Source: Talinum fruticosum (taxonomy: Eukaryota > Streptophyta > Magnoliopsida > Caryophyllales > Talinaceae). From it: DNA of 64,000 nt. The translations under genes and the position numbers were made by a program. The stretch lies in contig JAITYX010000004.1 of assembly GCA_021018815.1 (NCBI GenBank), positions 9,061,501 through 9,125,500 of the forward strand, in the 5' to 3' direction. A model generated the notes under the pieces. It searched no databases. It saw only the letters and a program-made list of their open reading frames with translations, and was not told the origin of the DNA. Positions 51,806 to 61,704 of this stretch are shown here, piece by piece (position 1 is the first letter of the stretch; every line of letters begins with the position of its first letter).

Positions 51806-52844
51806 TAAGGAGTGCGAAAAAATCGAAATTGAAAAACCGACGCGAAAAATCGATAAACTAAATCGAAAAAGCAATCAACCGGACATGTTTTTCCCAAAAA
51901 ATCGGTTCAGTTAACGAACCGAAAATTACTTTCGGTTCACGGTTCGGTTTTGATTCGGAGGTAGTAAAAATCGGTTAATCGAATCGAATCGATTCTTTTT
52001 TCAAAAAAAACCAGAGTATAAATAACCTTTTTATGGGTTGTGTGAAAATCCTAACTTCTTATTTTCGCCCCTCAACAGCGAGCACCTCTCTCCTCTTTAC
52101 CTCTCTCGCTCTCCTCTTCTCCTATCCTCTCTCGCTCCCTCCCCCTCTCTCCCTCCCGTCGACCACTCATCCCGACCCTCACCGGGGTCGGTGTAGCGGT
52201 GGTTGATGCCTTCCCGACAGATCCGGCGGTTGCTTGCTGCTCGACGTCCGTCCGTCTTCTCCCCCTCCGAGTGCTCACGATACTATTTCGCCGATCAACC
52301 TAATGCTCCAAGATTTTGCCGCCGCCGATCGCCCAAGGTTTTTTAGAATTCAAATTGTTGGAGTCCTCAAAAGCGAATTTCAAACAACATTGAACCCTCC
52401 TTTTTCTTCATCTAGCGATTGCAACTCTGTATTTTTGCTTCAGTAATTGTTTGATTTTCATATGATTTAGTAGATTTTTGTTTTTGGTTTTACTTTTGAA
52501 TCAATTGGTTGGATGTACTTATGCCTAAAACTTTGTCCCGATGCTTGATACTACGAGATACACACTTTGTTTTGACTTTCAATTGATTGGAAAATTGTCA
52601 ATGTTATCATGTCGTGTGCTCGTGAACTAAATCTTCCTTTTCTCTTTCTATTTTTAATGGTTAGTCGTTAATCGACCCGAAAGATCGATTAACCGAATCA
52701 AAACTCGATTAACCGCGTATTTCGGTTTAATTACGGATCGACTTTTGTCGAACTGAAATCTTCGATTAACCGAACACCGGTTAACCGAAAATTTTCAGTT
52801 CGATTATGATTTGGATTTTTGACGAACGACTTTGCACACCCCTG
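51806..52844. mobile_element. non-autonomous hAT element (hAT-C) at the DREB2-like promoter
   Basis: A 1,039-bp element starting TAAGGAGTGCGAAAA and ending TTTGCACACCCCTG, the inverted complement of the common hAT terminus CAGGGGTGTGCAAA. Flanking 8-mers are TCCGTTAA and GCCGTTAA (one mismatch), fitting an hAT duplication. Both subterminal regions are packed with GGTTAATCGA / TCGATTAACC words in opposite orientation. The centre (about 52,075-52,340) is GC- and CT-rich like a plant 5' UTR and contains an ATG with a 70-codon frame (52234-52446) of no known family. No transposase was found. It ends 67 bp before the TATA box of the next gene. Confidence 0.82.
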
Positions 52845-52911
52845 GCCGTTAACACTACATAAGGCGGCTAAAATCTACGGTATTCTGCGCAAGTAACCAG
52901 ACATCGGAGGT

Positions 52912-52919
52912 TATAAAAG
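52912..52919 (+). promoter_or_regulatory. TATA box of DREB2-like gene
   Basis: TATAAAAG, about 30 bases before a CT-rich likely start region (52940-52980) and 173 bases before the proposed start codon at 53085. The hAT-C element ends just upstream, so the distal promoter now consists of transposon DNA. Confidence 0.65.
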
Positions 52920-53084
52920 CCTCTCCTACTCCGCTCTTTAGAACCTCCTCACCTCTGTTTTTGTTGTTCTATCTGTATCTGTCTCGTCTGCGATTGCGAA
53001 GAAATCTTCAAACTGGAGAAAGGCTCAGAGGGAAAATTCGAGTGTGAAACCCTAGGAGCTGTTTGGAAATCTGATATCTTGCAA

Positions 53085-54413
53085 ATGGCGTCCGTGATTC
53101 TTCAAATGTGGGTTATTTCTCTTTCTAGTTTTGATCAAATTGTAGAGTTACTTATTCTCGTATAGTTGCGACTTTCTCAAAATTAGGGTTTTATTGGGTC
53201 AGAATTGGTTTTATAGTTTCGATTCGTTATTCCAGAAACTGGGTTTTTGTTGGTTATGGAGTAATTTTTCCCTGTCGCGTTGTTTATCTGGGGTTTTGCT
53301 AGGGTTCTAGGTTGGGGGTGTTTGTCGAGTGGAACAGCGAGAAAAATTTGATTTGCGAGTTGCCAACTGGAGCGGTAAAAGCATCGTAGCCGCGTTCTAG
53401 GGTTTCTGTTCTCGATTACAATTTTGAGGGTTTTCAATTTCCTGCGGCGGCAATTTTCGCGATTCACGTAGAAATTGCTTAATTGATTTCATATTCCTCT
53501 TTTTTGTGTTTTTTTAGTAATTGTAATGTTTTTCACTTTCAATTACTTTAACGCTTCTGCTAACCCAATTTGTTCTTATTCCAGTGTCCCTGATCATAAC
53601 ATCAGAAAAGGGAAGTCTCGAAGGGGAAAAGATGGGCCAAATTTTGTAGCCGAATGCCTGGCAAAGTGGAAGGAAGTCAACTGTACACTTGATTTATGCA
53701 ATGGGGACGGAAAGCGGGTCCGAAAAGTGCATGCAAAGGGCTCAAAAAAGGGATGTATGAAACGCAAAGGAGGGCCTGAGAATGCTCGGATTTGCAGTAA
53801 ATGGGTTGCTGAGATTGGAGAGCCGAGCCGAGGAAAGAGACTCTGTCTTGGCACTCCTCCTACTGCCCTTGAAACTGCACTTGCTTATGATGAAGCTGCT
53901 CGAGCCATGATTGGTGCCACTGCGTATTTAAACTTGCCCAATTACCCATCATCATTGACATCTAAGGTATCCTGCATGGGCTGCTGGGAATCTGCTATAA
54001 TCTCAACTACAGAAGCAGTTTCATTCTCTGAGCAAACTACACCTTCTGATGATAATTGTAAAGTTTTCTCGAGTGTTGGCAAAACTGCCCTGATGATGAA
54101 AGGTGACCTGATTGTGAAGGAGGAAGATGATTATATAGCCTGTGGATTAGAGGACACCTGTGTTGAAACCATTGATATCAACGACTTTTTGGAGAATGTT
54201 ACGCCTGAAGAGATGTTCAATGCAGAAGAATTGCTACGATTGATTGATGCCGGTCCTGTTTCTGGCCAAGGATTTGATGCTTTCAGTTTTGAAGTTGAAG
54301 GCCATATGGGATCCAATTTCCTGACACACTGTCAGTCAGGACAAGGACGTAACGGGATTAGCTTTGCTGTTGATAATGATGACTATCTGGCACTCTCAGA
54401 TCTTGGAATGTAG
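53085..54413 (+). CDS. DREB2-like AP2/ERF transcription factor with damaged AP2 domain
   Basis: Proposed exons 53085-53107 and 53585-54413 (intron 53108-53584, GTGGGT...TTCCAG), 283 residues. The splice restores frame and starts from an ATG after a normal leader; without it the frame would have to start at an ATG at 53526, inside the intron. Family features: basic [10 protein letters not shown] near residue 16, [24 protein letters not shown] just before the AP2 domain, and an acidic C-terminus with [14 protein letters not shown], typical of DREB2 activators that respond to drought and heat. The AP2 domain is broken. After PENAR the protein reads ICS and goes straight to KWVAEI, so the first-strand segment YRGVRQR-WG is absent (about 10 residues lost, in frame). 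DNA-contact or core residues are also changed: EIREP to EIGEP, RLWLG to RLCLG, GTFPTA to GTPPTA. DNA binding is therefore unlikely. It is either a recent pseudogene with an open frame or a repurposed protein without DNA binding. Confidence 0.82.
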
Positions 54414-54543
54414 GGCATTTGGGGATGGTTCCTGATTTTTCTGCGGTAGGACAGTAGGGTTATAGTAGTTGGTGGTCAGAGAATCAGCTTTGACTGTTTT
54501 CTCTTTTTGGGGGCTTTGGCCAATTGCAAAATGTGTACAGGCA

Positions 54544-54651
54544 TTAGAACCTTATCATAGTGATTTGAAGTGACTGAGATTCTTTTTGTATGTAGCTTTA
54601 GAACCCAGTCACAGTGATTCGAATTGACTGAGATTCTTTTTGTATGTAGCT
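54544..54651. repeat. 54-bp tandem duplication in DREB2-like 3' UTR
   Basis: Two adjacent 54-bp units (54544-54597 and 54598-54651) share GACTGAGATTCTTTTTGTAT and differ at a few positions. They lie 130 bp after the stop codon, probably in the 3' UTR. A (CT)n run follows at 54692-54714. Confidence 0.85.
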
Positions 54652-55059
54652 TCGGAGAAGATTCAAAGATGGGAAGTCAAACCTTTTGCATTCTCTCTCT
54701 CTCTCTCTCTCTCTTTCTTGCCCCCTTTTCTCTGTGTATACCATGTTTGGAATTTTTATATGTCCATCCACTGCCCTGCCCCCTTTTCTCTGTTTAGACC
54801 TGAACTTACATGTCTGGTTTCTGATATTCATATTATCATTATAGTTTCAACTAATAATTGGTTGAAGCTGTGAGCAATGAGCTTCAGTACGAGGCACTTG
54901 GTCACTCCCTCAGACTCTACAATCTTCTCACCAAACTTGTCAATTCTCATGGAATTTAGTTTTCATTTCAAAGGCTTGAAGAGTGGAAGCATTTAGAAGT
55001 TACAGTTTTCAGTAGCAAAATGTTGGGGCCATCACAGATAGTAGAGAAATTGAATTACA
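54652..55059. other. 3' flank of DREB2-like gene
   Basis: Contains the (CT)n run at 54692-54714 and two copies of GCCCCCTTTTCTCTGT about 59 bp apart (about 54719 and 54778), then AT-rich unremarkable sequence up to the copia remnant. No gene was seen. Confidence 0.45.
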
Positions 55060-55127
55060 TTGAGACCTTCAGAGACAATTGGGGCCAATGATCACATGTG
55101 CTATGACGAAACTATGTTCACACACTT

Positions 55128-55700
55128 GGGCGTGTTTGTTTGAGTGGAAAATATTTTCTCGGAAAATTATAATTCTATTTTCCGGCATTTGGTAGCATAA
55201 GTGGTGATAAATATTTTACGGGGAAAATAATTTCCCTCAATCAATTGAAAATAAATTTCCTTTTATGAGGAAGGAAGTTAATTTTCCTCTATCTCAATTA
55301 AGGGAAAATAAAGTCTTATCAATAGGAGTTCAAGTTCTAAACTTCTCTTACTTTGCCACCTTCATTTTCTTTTTTCAAGTTTTATCTTTATCCTTTTCCC
55401 TTTTTTGTTGTAAAGTTCATTTACATTATTTTTTTAATTTTTATTATTTTATACATGAAAAAGGTTGATTTTATCAAATTTAGGTGTGGGTTTTGAAGTT
55501 GAATTAATTATTTACCTTTTCTTTTCATATTTATTGGGTTTTTATGGTTGGTTTTTGCATTTAAGAAACTATTTTAGAAAATTATTTTTCTTCTACCAAA
55601 CAAAGGAAAATATGGATGGAAAATGGTTTTCCTTGGAAATTCATTTTCCCATGAAAAATATTTTCTTGGGAAAATATTTTCCCTTCAACCAAACACACCC
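55128..55700. mobile_element. 573-bp MITE inserted in copia protease region
   Basis: The left end GGGCGTGTTTGTTTGAGTGG and the right end CCTTCAACCAAACACACCC are inverted repeats, extending inward through GGAAAATATTTTC on both sides. The site sits exactly between two copia fragments (FTHL and the following coding run), and TTG or TTGG is shared by both flanks, which suggests a 3-4-bp target duplication as made by PIF/Harbinger-like elements. The interior is T-rich, and frames inside it are not coding. A partial inverted copy lies at 59371-59771. Confidence 0.8.
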
Positions 55701-56297
55701 TTGGTGCCTTAAACAATCACCTTTTTTTGAAGTTACTTTACCAAATGAGGAACATGCGTAAGTTACTCATATATGCTCGGTTTCGGGTGCCAATTTTCGG
55801 TTACATCGGGTTCTTCATATTCCAACTTTCAAATATAATTTGTTGTCAATCAGCAAATTATGTGCTCGAAGGCAATGTTTCATTTACGTCTTGAATACCG
55901 CATCTCCCCTTCAATGAAGAGGCCACGAGGATCTTGGTAGGTTTTATAGAGGCTTTTAACTATTGTATTCAGGGATTGCTTTGAATTCGAAGTTAGTTTT
56001 ACGAAAGTTCTTCACTGTTTCTTGTCTCCAAAAAAGTGTTGAACACTTGTGGATGATTCATTGCAGGACAAATTGTTTTGTAATGTCAAATCCCAAGCAT
56101 GTTTTGTTTCTTTAAGGCATGCTAGACTACGACATTTGCCTCTCGGTATGATTCGAGTTTGGGTTTAGTACCAAGTCATGTATCCGATGAGATAATAAAG
56201 CGATATATTGTTTGTCCTAAAGCTAAGCGAGCATCGATTGCCTTTTTCTCGGTCATAGGGGACCCTATCATGTACAAACATACAGTGGATATAAGTA

Positions 56298-56528
56298 GAC
56301 CTGGGCAATGGACAGGGTTTCCAATGGGTTTAATTGGGTGGCCTGAAAAAATAGGGTCAAAACCCATTTGATAACTTAGATGGATTAGGCATGAAATGGG
56401 TCACCAATCAAGTGAATTTTCGGGCTCGGACTGGGCGGTTACCAAGCCACCGTTGTTTTTGCTGCTCCCCAACTCTCACACTCTCACACGCTCTGTCTCT
56501 CCCCCAACTCTTACATGAGAATTACAAA
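56298..56528. mobile_element. 231-bp insertion with 9-bp target duplication
   Basis: Bounded by perfect copies of ATATAAGTA at 56289-56297 and 56529-56537. Removing one copy and the insert restores a copia integrase-like run across the site. The insert starts GACCTGGGCAATGG and ends GAGAATTACAAA; these are not inverted repeats. A 9-bp duplication fits Mutator-like elements or a short retroposon, but I cannot assign a class. Confidence 0.7.
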
Positions 56529-56691
56529 ATATAAGTATTATTTTAACTAAAGTAGGACAACATGGACTCATTTATTGTCCACAAATAGCATTGCACTATC
56601 TCTAATCAAGGCCTTTGTAGAAACGACTAGCACTAAATATAAAGATAAATGCAGATTATCGGGCTAGATAATGCTTTTGAGTCGAGCACTT

Positions 56692-58141
56692 TGTTGAGAG
56701 AAATATTTACAGCAAGTGCACGGTGTAGCTGTAGTTAGGAAGCTGGCAAGTACGGGTCGTGTCCACAAGGAACTCGTTTTCAAATACTAAATCCACCTAA
56801 AAACTCTAATCTAGGTAACAACTCGGTTCGACAGTGATTTGGTTTTTGGATTCAACTAAAAACAAAATAACTATGAGAGATCAATGAATAACAAGCCTTA
56901 GATTGGGATTAATCACACTACTATGCCTGAAATCAACATCGAATACCGCTTGAGATTTGCCTATGCTAGCGAGTGTAGAAAGGGGAGACACCAAATTAAA
57001 CCTATCTTCGCCTACTTTCGAAGGTCAAAGACTAATCTTGCACAATTTAATCACCTATTTTCATAGGATTAACAAAGAGCAAAATCATAAAGAATGAATC
57101 TCACAACCCCGATTAAAACCTTAATTATTTTCATAATGAAGTTCTAATCGCTCACAACGTCATTCTAGGTAAGTTTTCATCTTTCGATGTTTACAAAACC
57201 CTAATAAAAACATATGCGTCCTCTTTCGAGGAAATCAATGAAAAAGTGATGAGCGAAGTGAATTCTAACCTAACAAGCATAGAACAATTCAATTGACATT
57301 CAATTCATGATTATCAAGGCATAATAGGGATCAATCCCAACCTAAGTAGAGAAATTAGCTCATAAACATGATACTAAACAATTGACAGAATTTAGGGAAC
57401 ATAGCCATGGAGAAACGAAGAGAAATTGTGAAGAAAAGATAAAGAGAAGAAATTACGATTACCGAATAAAAACTTGAAGTGATTCAATCATACATAAACT
57501 TGAAGTAGAAAATTAGAATTGAGTGTTCTTGAGTCTTCTTTGGGGCTGCCTCTTGAAAACCCTAGCTAAAATTTAGAATTCTGGAAAAAGATTTCTAAAA
57601 ATTACAATTTGGAAACTTAAATATCTGCGGAAGCATGTGAGTCGCACGACCGTGCAAGGTCGCACGGGGTACCGTGTGAGATTCTGTCGCAGTTTTGCAC
57701 AGCCGTGCAGCTTCGCACAAGGGGCTGTGCGAAAACTCGAACTCTCTGCCCATTTCACACAGCCGTGCAGCTTCACACAGGGGGCCGTGCGACTTTCTTT
57801 GACTTCGAACCCTTCGCCTAATGATCTCGCACAGCTGTGCAACTTCGCATAGTAGGTCTGTGCAACTTCGCATAGTAGGCTGTGCAACTTCTCTTGATGT
57901 GTTTTAGACTTCTTTCTTGCCTTCTCTTGGGCCCGAACTCTCCTCTTCATCGCTTTTCATCAAATTAGCCTCGAATCTCTCAAATTTAAGCCCAAAAACC
58001 TGTAATAAAGAGATTTACGAGCTTAGGTGACGGTAAAGAAAAATAAGCAAAATCTAACCCAAAACTAAATATAAATCATTGAAATCATCACACAATTGGG
58101 TTAGATAATGCCTTGAAAACCGATAAAAATGAGGTTTAACA
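56692..58141. mobile_element. 1,450-bp solo LTR inside copia integrase
   Basis: The segment begins TGTTGAGAGAAATA and ends GGTTTAACA, giving canonical TG...CA LTR ends with short inverted TGTT/AACA. It is flanked by a perfect 5-bp duplication, CACTT (56687-56691 and 58142-58146). The two integrase halves on either side join in frame once it and one CACTT are removed. No internal retrotransposon coding region is present, so it is most simply a solo LTR left by recombination. The interior carries the GC-rich tandem repeats at about 57640-57890 and typical leader-like AT-rich DNA. The parent family is not known to me. Confidence 0.85.
57640..57895. repeat. ~68-bp GC-rich tandem repeats in the solo LTR
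   Basis: Three to four units, about 67-69 bp apart, each hold the self-complementary pattern GCACAGCCGTGCAGCTTCGC followed by GGGGCCGTGCGA-type sequence. The composition contrasts sharply with the AT-rich surroundings. A 125-codon minus-strand frame with repeated TAPC-KLHGC-K is the translation of this repeat and not a gene. Similar cacGGCCGTGtg tracts occur in LTRs of plant gypsy-type elements (recollection, unverified). Confidence 0.8.
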
Positions 58142-59370
58142 CACTTTCACAGAAGCCATAGAGTATTTTGCTGCAAAAGGGATCATACATCAAATTAGTT
58201 ATGTGGGGACACCACAACAAAATGGAGTTGTGGAAAGAAAGCACAAATACCTCTTGGAGATTGCTACAGCTTTGAGGTTTCAGTCTGGGTTGCCCCTAAC
58301 ATATGTGGGAATGTGTGTTGACAACTACCTGTTTGATTAATAGGTTTCCTAGTAAAGTTCTGAAAGGACTAAGCCCTTATCAAGTATTGTTTGGGCATGC
58401 CCCTGGTAATGATCACCTAAAAGTGTTTGGATGCCATTGTTATGTAAGAAAATTGAAGGCCAAAAGAGACAAGTTTCAAGCAAGAGTTGTGCCTTGTGTC
58501 TTTATAGGATATCCTTTTGGACAAAAAGCTTATAATCTGTTGAATTTGGATAAATGCAAGATTTTCTCCTCCAGAGACGTAGTCTTTCATGATGAGGCTT
58601 TTCCATATCATTCTTCTTCTACTACACACAAAGTTGCCACTATTTTTCCGTTTCCTAAGAATTATTTTAGGTTAGACATAACTGTTCAACCTTCTGCGAA
58701 TGACACTACAGCAACAGCACCACAACATTCAACACCTACAGTTGAGTTTCTTATAAGGACATCTGCAAGGTCACATAAACCTCCAAGTTATTTGACAGAT
58801 TATGTTTGTAGCAATATCACCTTGGGCAATTCTACACCAGAGAACTCTGTTTGTATTAATACAATTACTTCAATTCGTTGCAATGCTTCAACCATCAATG
58901 ATTAAGCTACTGCTGCTCAAAGTCAGTATTTTTGCAAAGTTTAGAGTGTTACAAGAACCTCACAATTATGAAGAGGTTGCACAATAACATTAAGTACAAA
59001 GCTAAAATTAGTTTCCGTGGAAGCTAAAATTAAGTACAAAGCTGGTAGTAGTGTGGAAAGGCGCAAAGCCAGGTTGGTTAAAAGGGGATTCACTGAAAAA
59101 GAAGGGATTGACCATATTGAGACATGCTCTCCCATGGTAAAAATGACTACAATCAGGAGTCTTCTTGCCACTGCAGTTAAGAAAGGTTGGCCTGTATATC
59201 AACTAGATGTGAAAATGCATTTTCACATGGTGACTCGGATAAAGAAATTTGCATGACTCCCCCACCAGGTTTAAGTGTTTCTCATCCCAACACTGTTTGC
59301 AAACTCTATAAATCTTTGTATGGGTTAAAGCAAGCTTCTCAGCAGTGGAATGCTGAGCTCAAATCCATTT

Positions 59371-59545
59371 TGTGTGTTTGGTTGCGGGAAAATATTTTCC
59401 AAGGAAAATCATTTTTCACCCATATTTTCCTTTGTTTGGTAGAAGAAAAATAATTTTTTAAAATATCTACTTAAATGCAAAAATCAACCATAAAAACCCC
59501 ATAAATATGAAAAGAAAAGGTAAATAACTAATTCAACTTCAAAAC

Positions 59546-59595
<50 letters not shown>

Positions 59596-59771
59596 AGCAC
59601 CTAAATTTGATAAGTTTGTACATCTCCCTATGATTAAACTTTTTCATGTATAAAATAATAGAAATTAAAAAAAGAAACAAATACTGTAAAAAAACTTTTA
59701 TCTATAAACTTTACAACAAAAAAGGGAAAAGATAAGGACAAAATTTGGAAAAAGAAACTAATGGTGGCACA
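59371..59771. mobile_element. truncated inverted second copy of the 573-bp MITE
   Basis: Starts TGTGTGTTTGGTTGCGGGAA within the copia reverse transcriptase and continues as the inverted complement of 55350-55690, matching for example CTTTGTTTGGTAGAAGAAAA and the region of GGGTTTTTATGGTTG read backwards. An (AT)n expansion at 59550-59591 has grown inside it. The far end stops at about 59770, where the 134-bp module begins, so roughly 220 bp and one terminus are missing. Confidence 0.78.
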
Positions 59772-59905
59772 TCTATACACTATATAATGCCAATCTTTTC
59801 AAATTTTGAAATGCTTGCAACCAGAGTGAATTAAGGAGTTTCAGTCCAATAAAAAAGTAAATAATTTATCATTTAAAAAATAAGTTTCCACTCATCTATG
59901 GACTC

Positions 59906-59981
<76 letters not shown>

Positions 59982-60131
59982 CTATACACTATATAATGTC
60001 AATCTTTTCAAATTTTGAAATGCTGCAACCAGAGTGAATTAAGGAGTTTCGTCCAATAAAAAAATAAATAATTTATCATTTAAAAAAATAAGTTTCCACT
60101 CATATATGGACTCTTTTTTACTCCATGCCAA

Positions 60132-60216
<85 letters not shown>
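59772..60216. repeat. two 134-bp modules, each followed by (TAA)n
   Basis: Module copies at 59772-59905 and 59981-60113 share TCTATACACTATATAATG, CAACCAGAGTGAATTAAGGA and AGTTTCCACTCAT...TGGACTC. The first is followed by 25 TAA units (59906-59980), the second by about 28 units (60132-60216) after a short T-rich spacer. A third copy is at 62848-62979. No terminal inverted repeats and no coding potential. Confidence 0.88.
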
Positions 60217-60900
60217 TAGTTTTTCAGAAAAATTAAACAAAATTAAAAATAATAAAATAAAAATATAATCTTAAACAAAAAGTTGAACAAATAATAAAAT
60301 GCACTAAATAAATACGAAAATAAATAATTAAAATTACCAAAATATTAAAACTATTTTATGGACCTAATAGCCTCAAAACCTAAAATATTTTAAAATTATC
60401 AAAATATTAAAAACATGCTTTAACTTAAACAGTAAGTTTGAAAAATTATCAAATCAGTTATATATTATAAAATTATCTAATCTTAATATAGAAATTAAAT
60501 AATAGTTAATCATCCTAATTAATTCATAAAAATATAAAACATAAAATAAAGTAGAAAATTAATAAATAAAAAGTATACAAAATTATATAATAAATTAAAT
60601 CAAAAATAAAAATATAAAAGTAACCTAAAATCCAAAAATATTTTTTATAGTTTTCCAGAAAAATTAAACAGAATGAAAAATAATAAAATAAAAATATAAT
60701 CTTAAATAGAAAGTAAAACAAATAATAAACTACACCAAATAAATGAGAAAATTAATAAGAAAATTACCAGAATATTAAAATTATTTTTTGGACCCGAATA
60801 TATCCTAAACACCTAAAATTAAAATGAAAAAACTAAATTTATAAATTTATTAAATTAAAGACTTGCTTTAACCTAAATATAAAAAATCTAAAAAATTATC
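60211..60900. repeat. ~430-bp offset imperfect tandem duplication, very AT-rich
   Basis: The word AGAAAAATTAAACA followed by AATAATAAAATAAAAATATA occurs at about 60226 and again 430 bp later at about 60657, and the following 150-250 bp remain similar with substitutions and small indels. No gene is present; the 65-codon Ile/Phe/Tyr-rich minus frame at 60524-60721 reflects base composition only. Confidence 0.65.
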
Positions 60901-61005
60901 AAATCAGTTATAGAAACTAAAAAAATTAATACTAACAGATTAAAAAGATTCTAACTAAATCCTATAATAATATAAAAATAAAATTAAGTGAAGAAGACTA
61001 ATTTA

Positions 61006-61704
61006 AATAATATTTAAATATTTAATTATCCGAGGAAGCAATTTGGTTATTACCTTCATCTTATGCACAAAATGATTTAATAAACCTTAATAAATCATAA
61101 ATTAATATAATAAAAATATAACAACTACATATATACTTGATATTAATAATTAAGAATGCCTACAAGATAGAAAATTATGATTCAAATATGTTGTGGAATA
61201 AAACGTAATGAACAAAAAGTTAGGAATTATATTGCTTCAGTTCGTAATTTGTGTACTTTAAGTTCGTAATTTGTGTTATGCTTAAAGGATTGCAAACTTA
61301 ATATGCCAACTTCTATTAAACCCATAGGACTTTGAATAAATTCATTTATCTCAAAATTTTTGCAGAATATACAGATCAATTTTTTTTGTTACAAATACAA
61401 TTTATTTAATTTCTTCCTAACATGTCTATCTCGTGACTTATTATTGACACAAACATATTTAAATCATATCTTTTACTATTGTAAGTTTTCTATATTATCA
61501 AAAGATGAGTATTTGCCATCAAACCTCCCCGCCATCTTGAAATAGAATCTCATGTTACTCTTATTATGTTAATTAATTGAGAGGAAGAGTTGTGTCTCGA
61601 GGGAAGCAATTGGTTATTAATCGAGTAAAACATGTATTGATAAAATCTCAATTGTATCAATATTTTTGCCCCATTGATTCGCTACTAAAATCGCGATCAA
61701 TTTT
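61006..61704 (+). repeat. ~695-bp direct repeat, copy 1
   Basis: From AATAATATTTAAATA through TCGCGATCAATTTT this segment is repeated at 63305-64000, about 2.3 kb downstream, at high identity with scattered single-base changes and small indels. Shared landmarks include GTTGTGGAATAAAACGTAAT and CATCAAACCTCCC. No coding region or terminal repeats were recognised. Confidence 0.88.

Larger units (their letters stand above)
55060..59370 (+). pseudogene. Ty1/copia pol remnant with nested insertions
   Basis: Host fragments, in normal copia order: a protease-site remnant around 55075-55127 (GANDHMC, with the DTG motif reading as TIG); EVTLPNEEHA at about 55730-55760; GAG-pre-integrase VLHIP-FKYNLLSISKL at about 55810-55870 and, further on, VSDEIIKRYIVCPKAKRAS at 56180-56236; integrase core at 56538-56691 (SRTTWTHLLST, then DNAFESS) and 58142-58600 ([43 protein letters not shown]); linker to 58905; reverse transcriptase start at 59017-59370 ([26 protein letters not shown]). 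Frameshifts occur before DNAFE, near 58310 and at 59208. The gag region, the RT catalytic centre, RNase H and both LTRs are absent, so it is inactive. The inserts at 55128-55700, 56298-56528 and 56692-58141 are listed separately. Confidence 0.85.

Noticed and set aside
53526..53584. ATG at 53526 as the start of the DREB2-like protein
   Set aside because: The stretch up to 53584 is T-rich, ends in a good acceptor TTATTCCAG and adds residues unlike the family; the spliced start at 53085 keeps frame and follows a normal leader.
55265..55761. two ~67- and 98-codon forward frames
   Set aside because: They lie mostly inside the 573-bp MITE; only the last ~18 residues of the second are copia-derived.
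57573..57950. 125-codon minus-strand frame with repeated Cys-containing motif
   Set aside because: The repeats follow the ~68-bp DNA tandem units inside a solo LTR; overlapping frames show the same pattern, so DNA periodicity and not protein selection explains it.
59772..60216. repeat-spacer pattern that might suggest a CRISPR array
   Set aside because: Units are 134 bp, spacers are microsatellites, and the genome is clearly a plant's.
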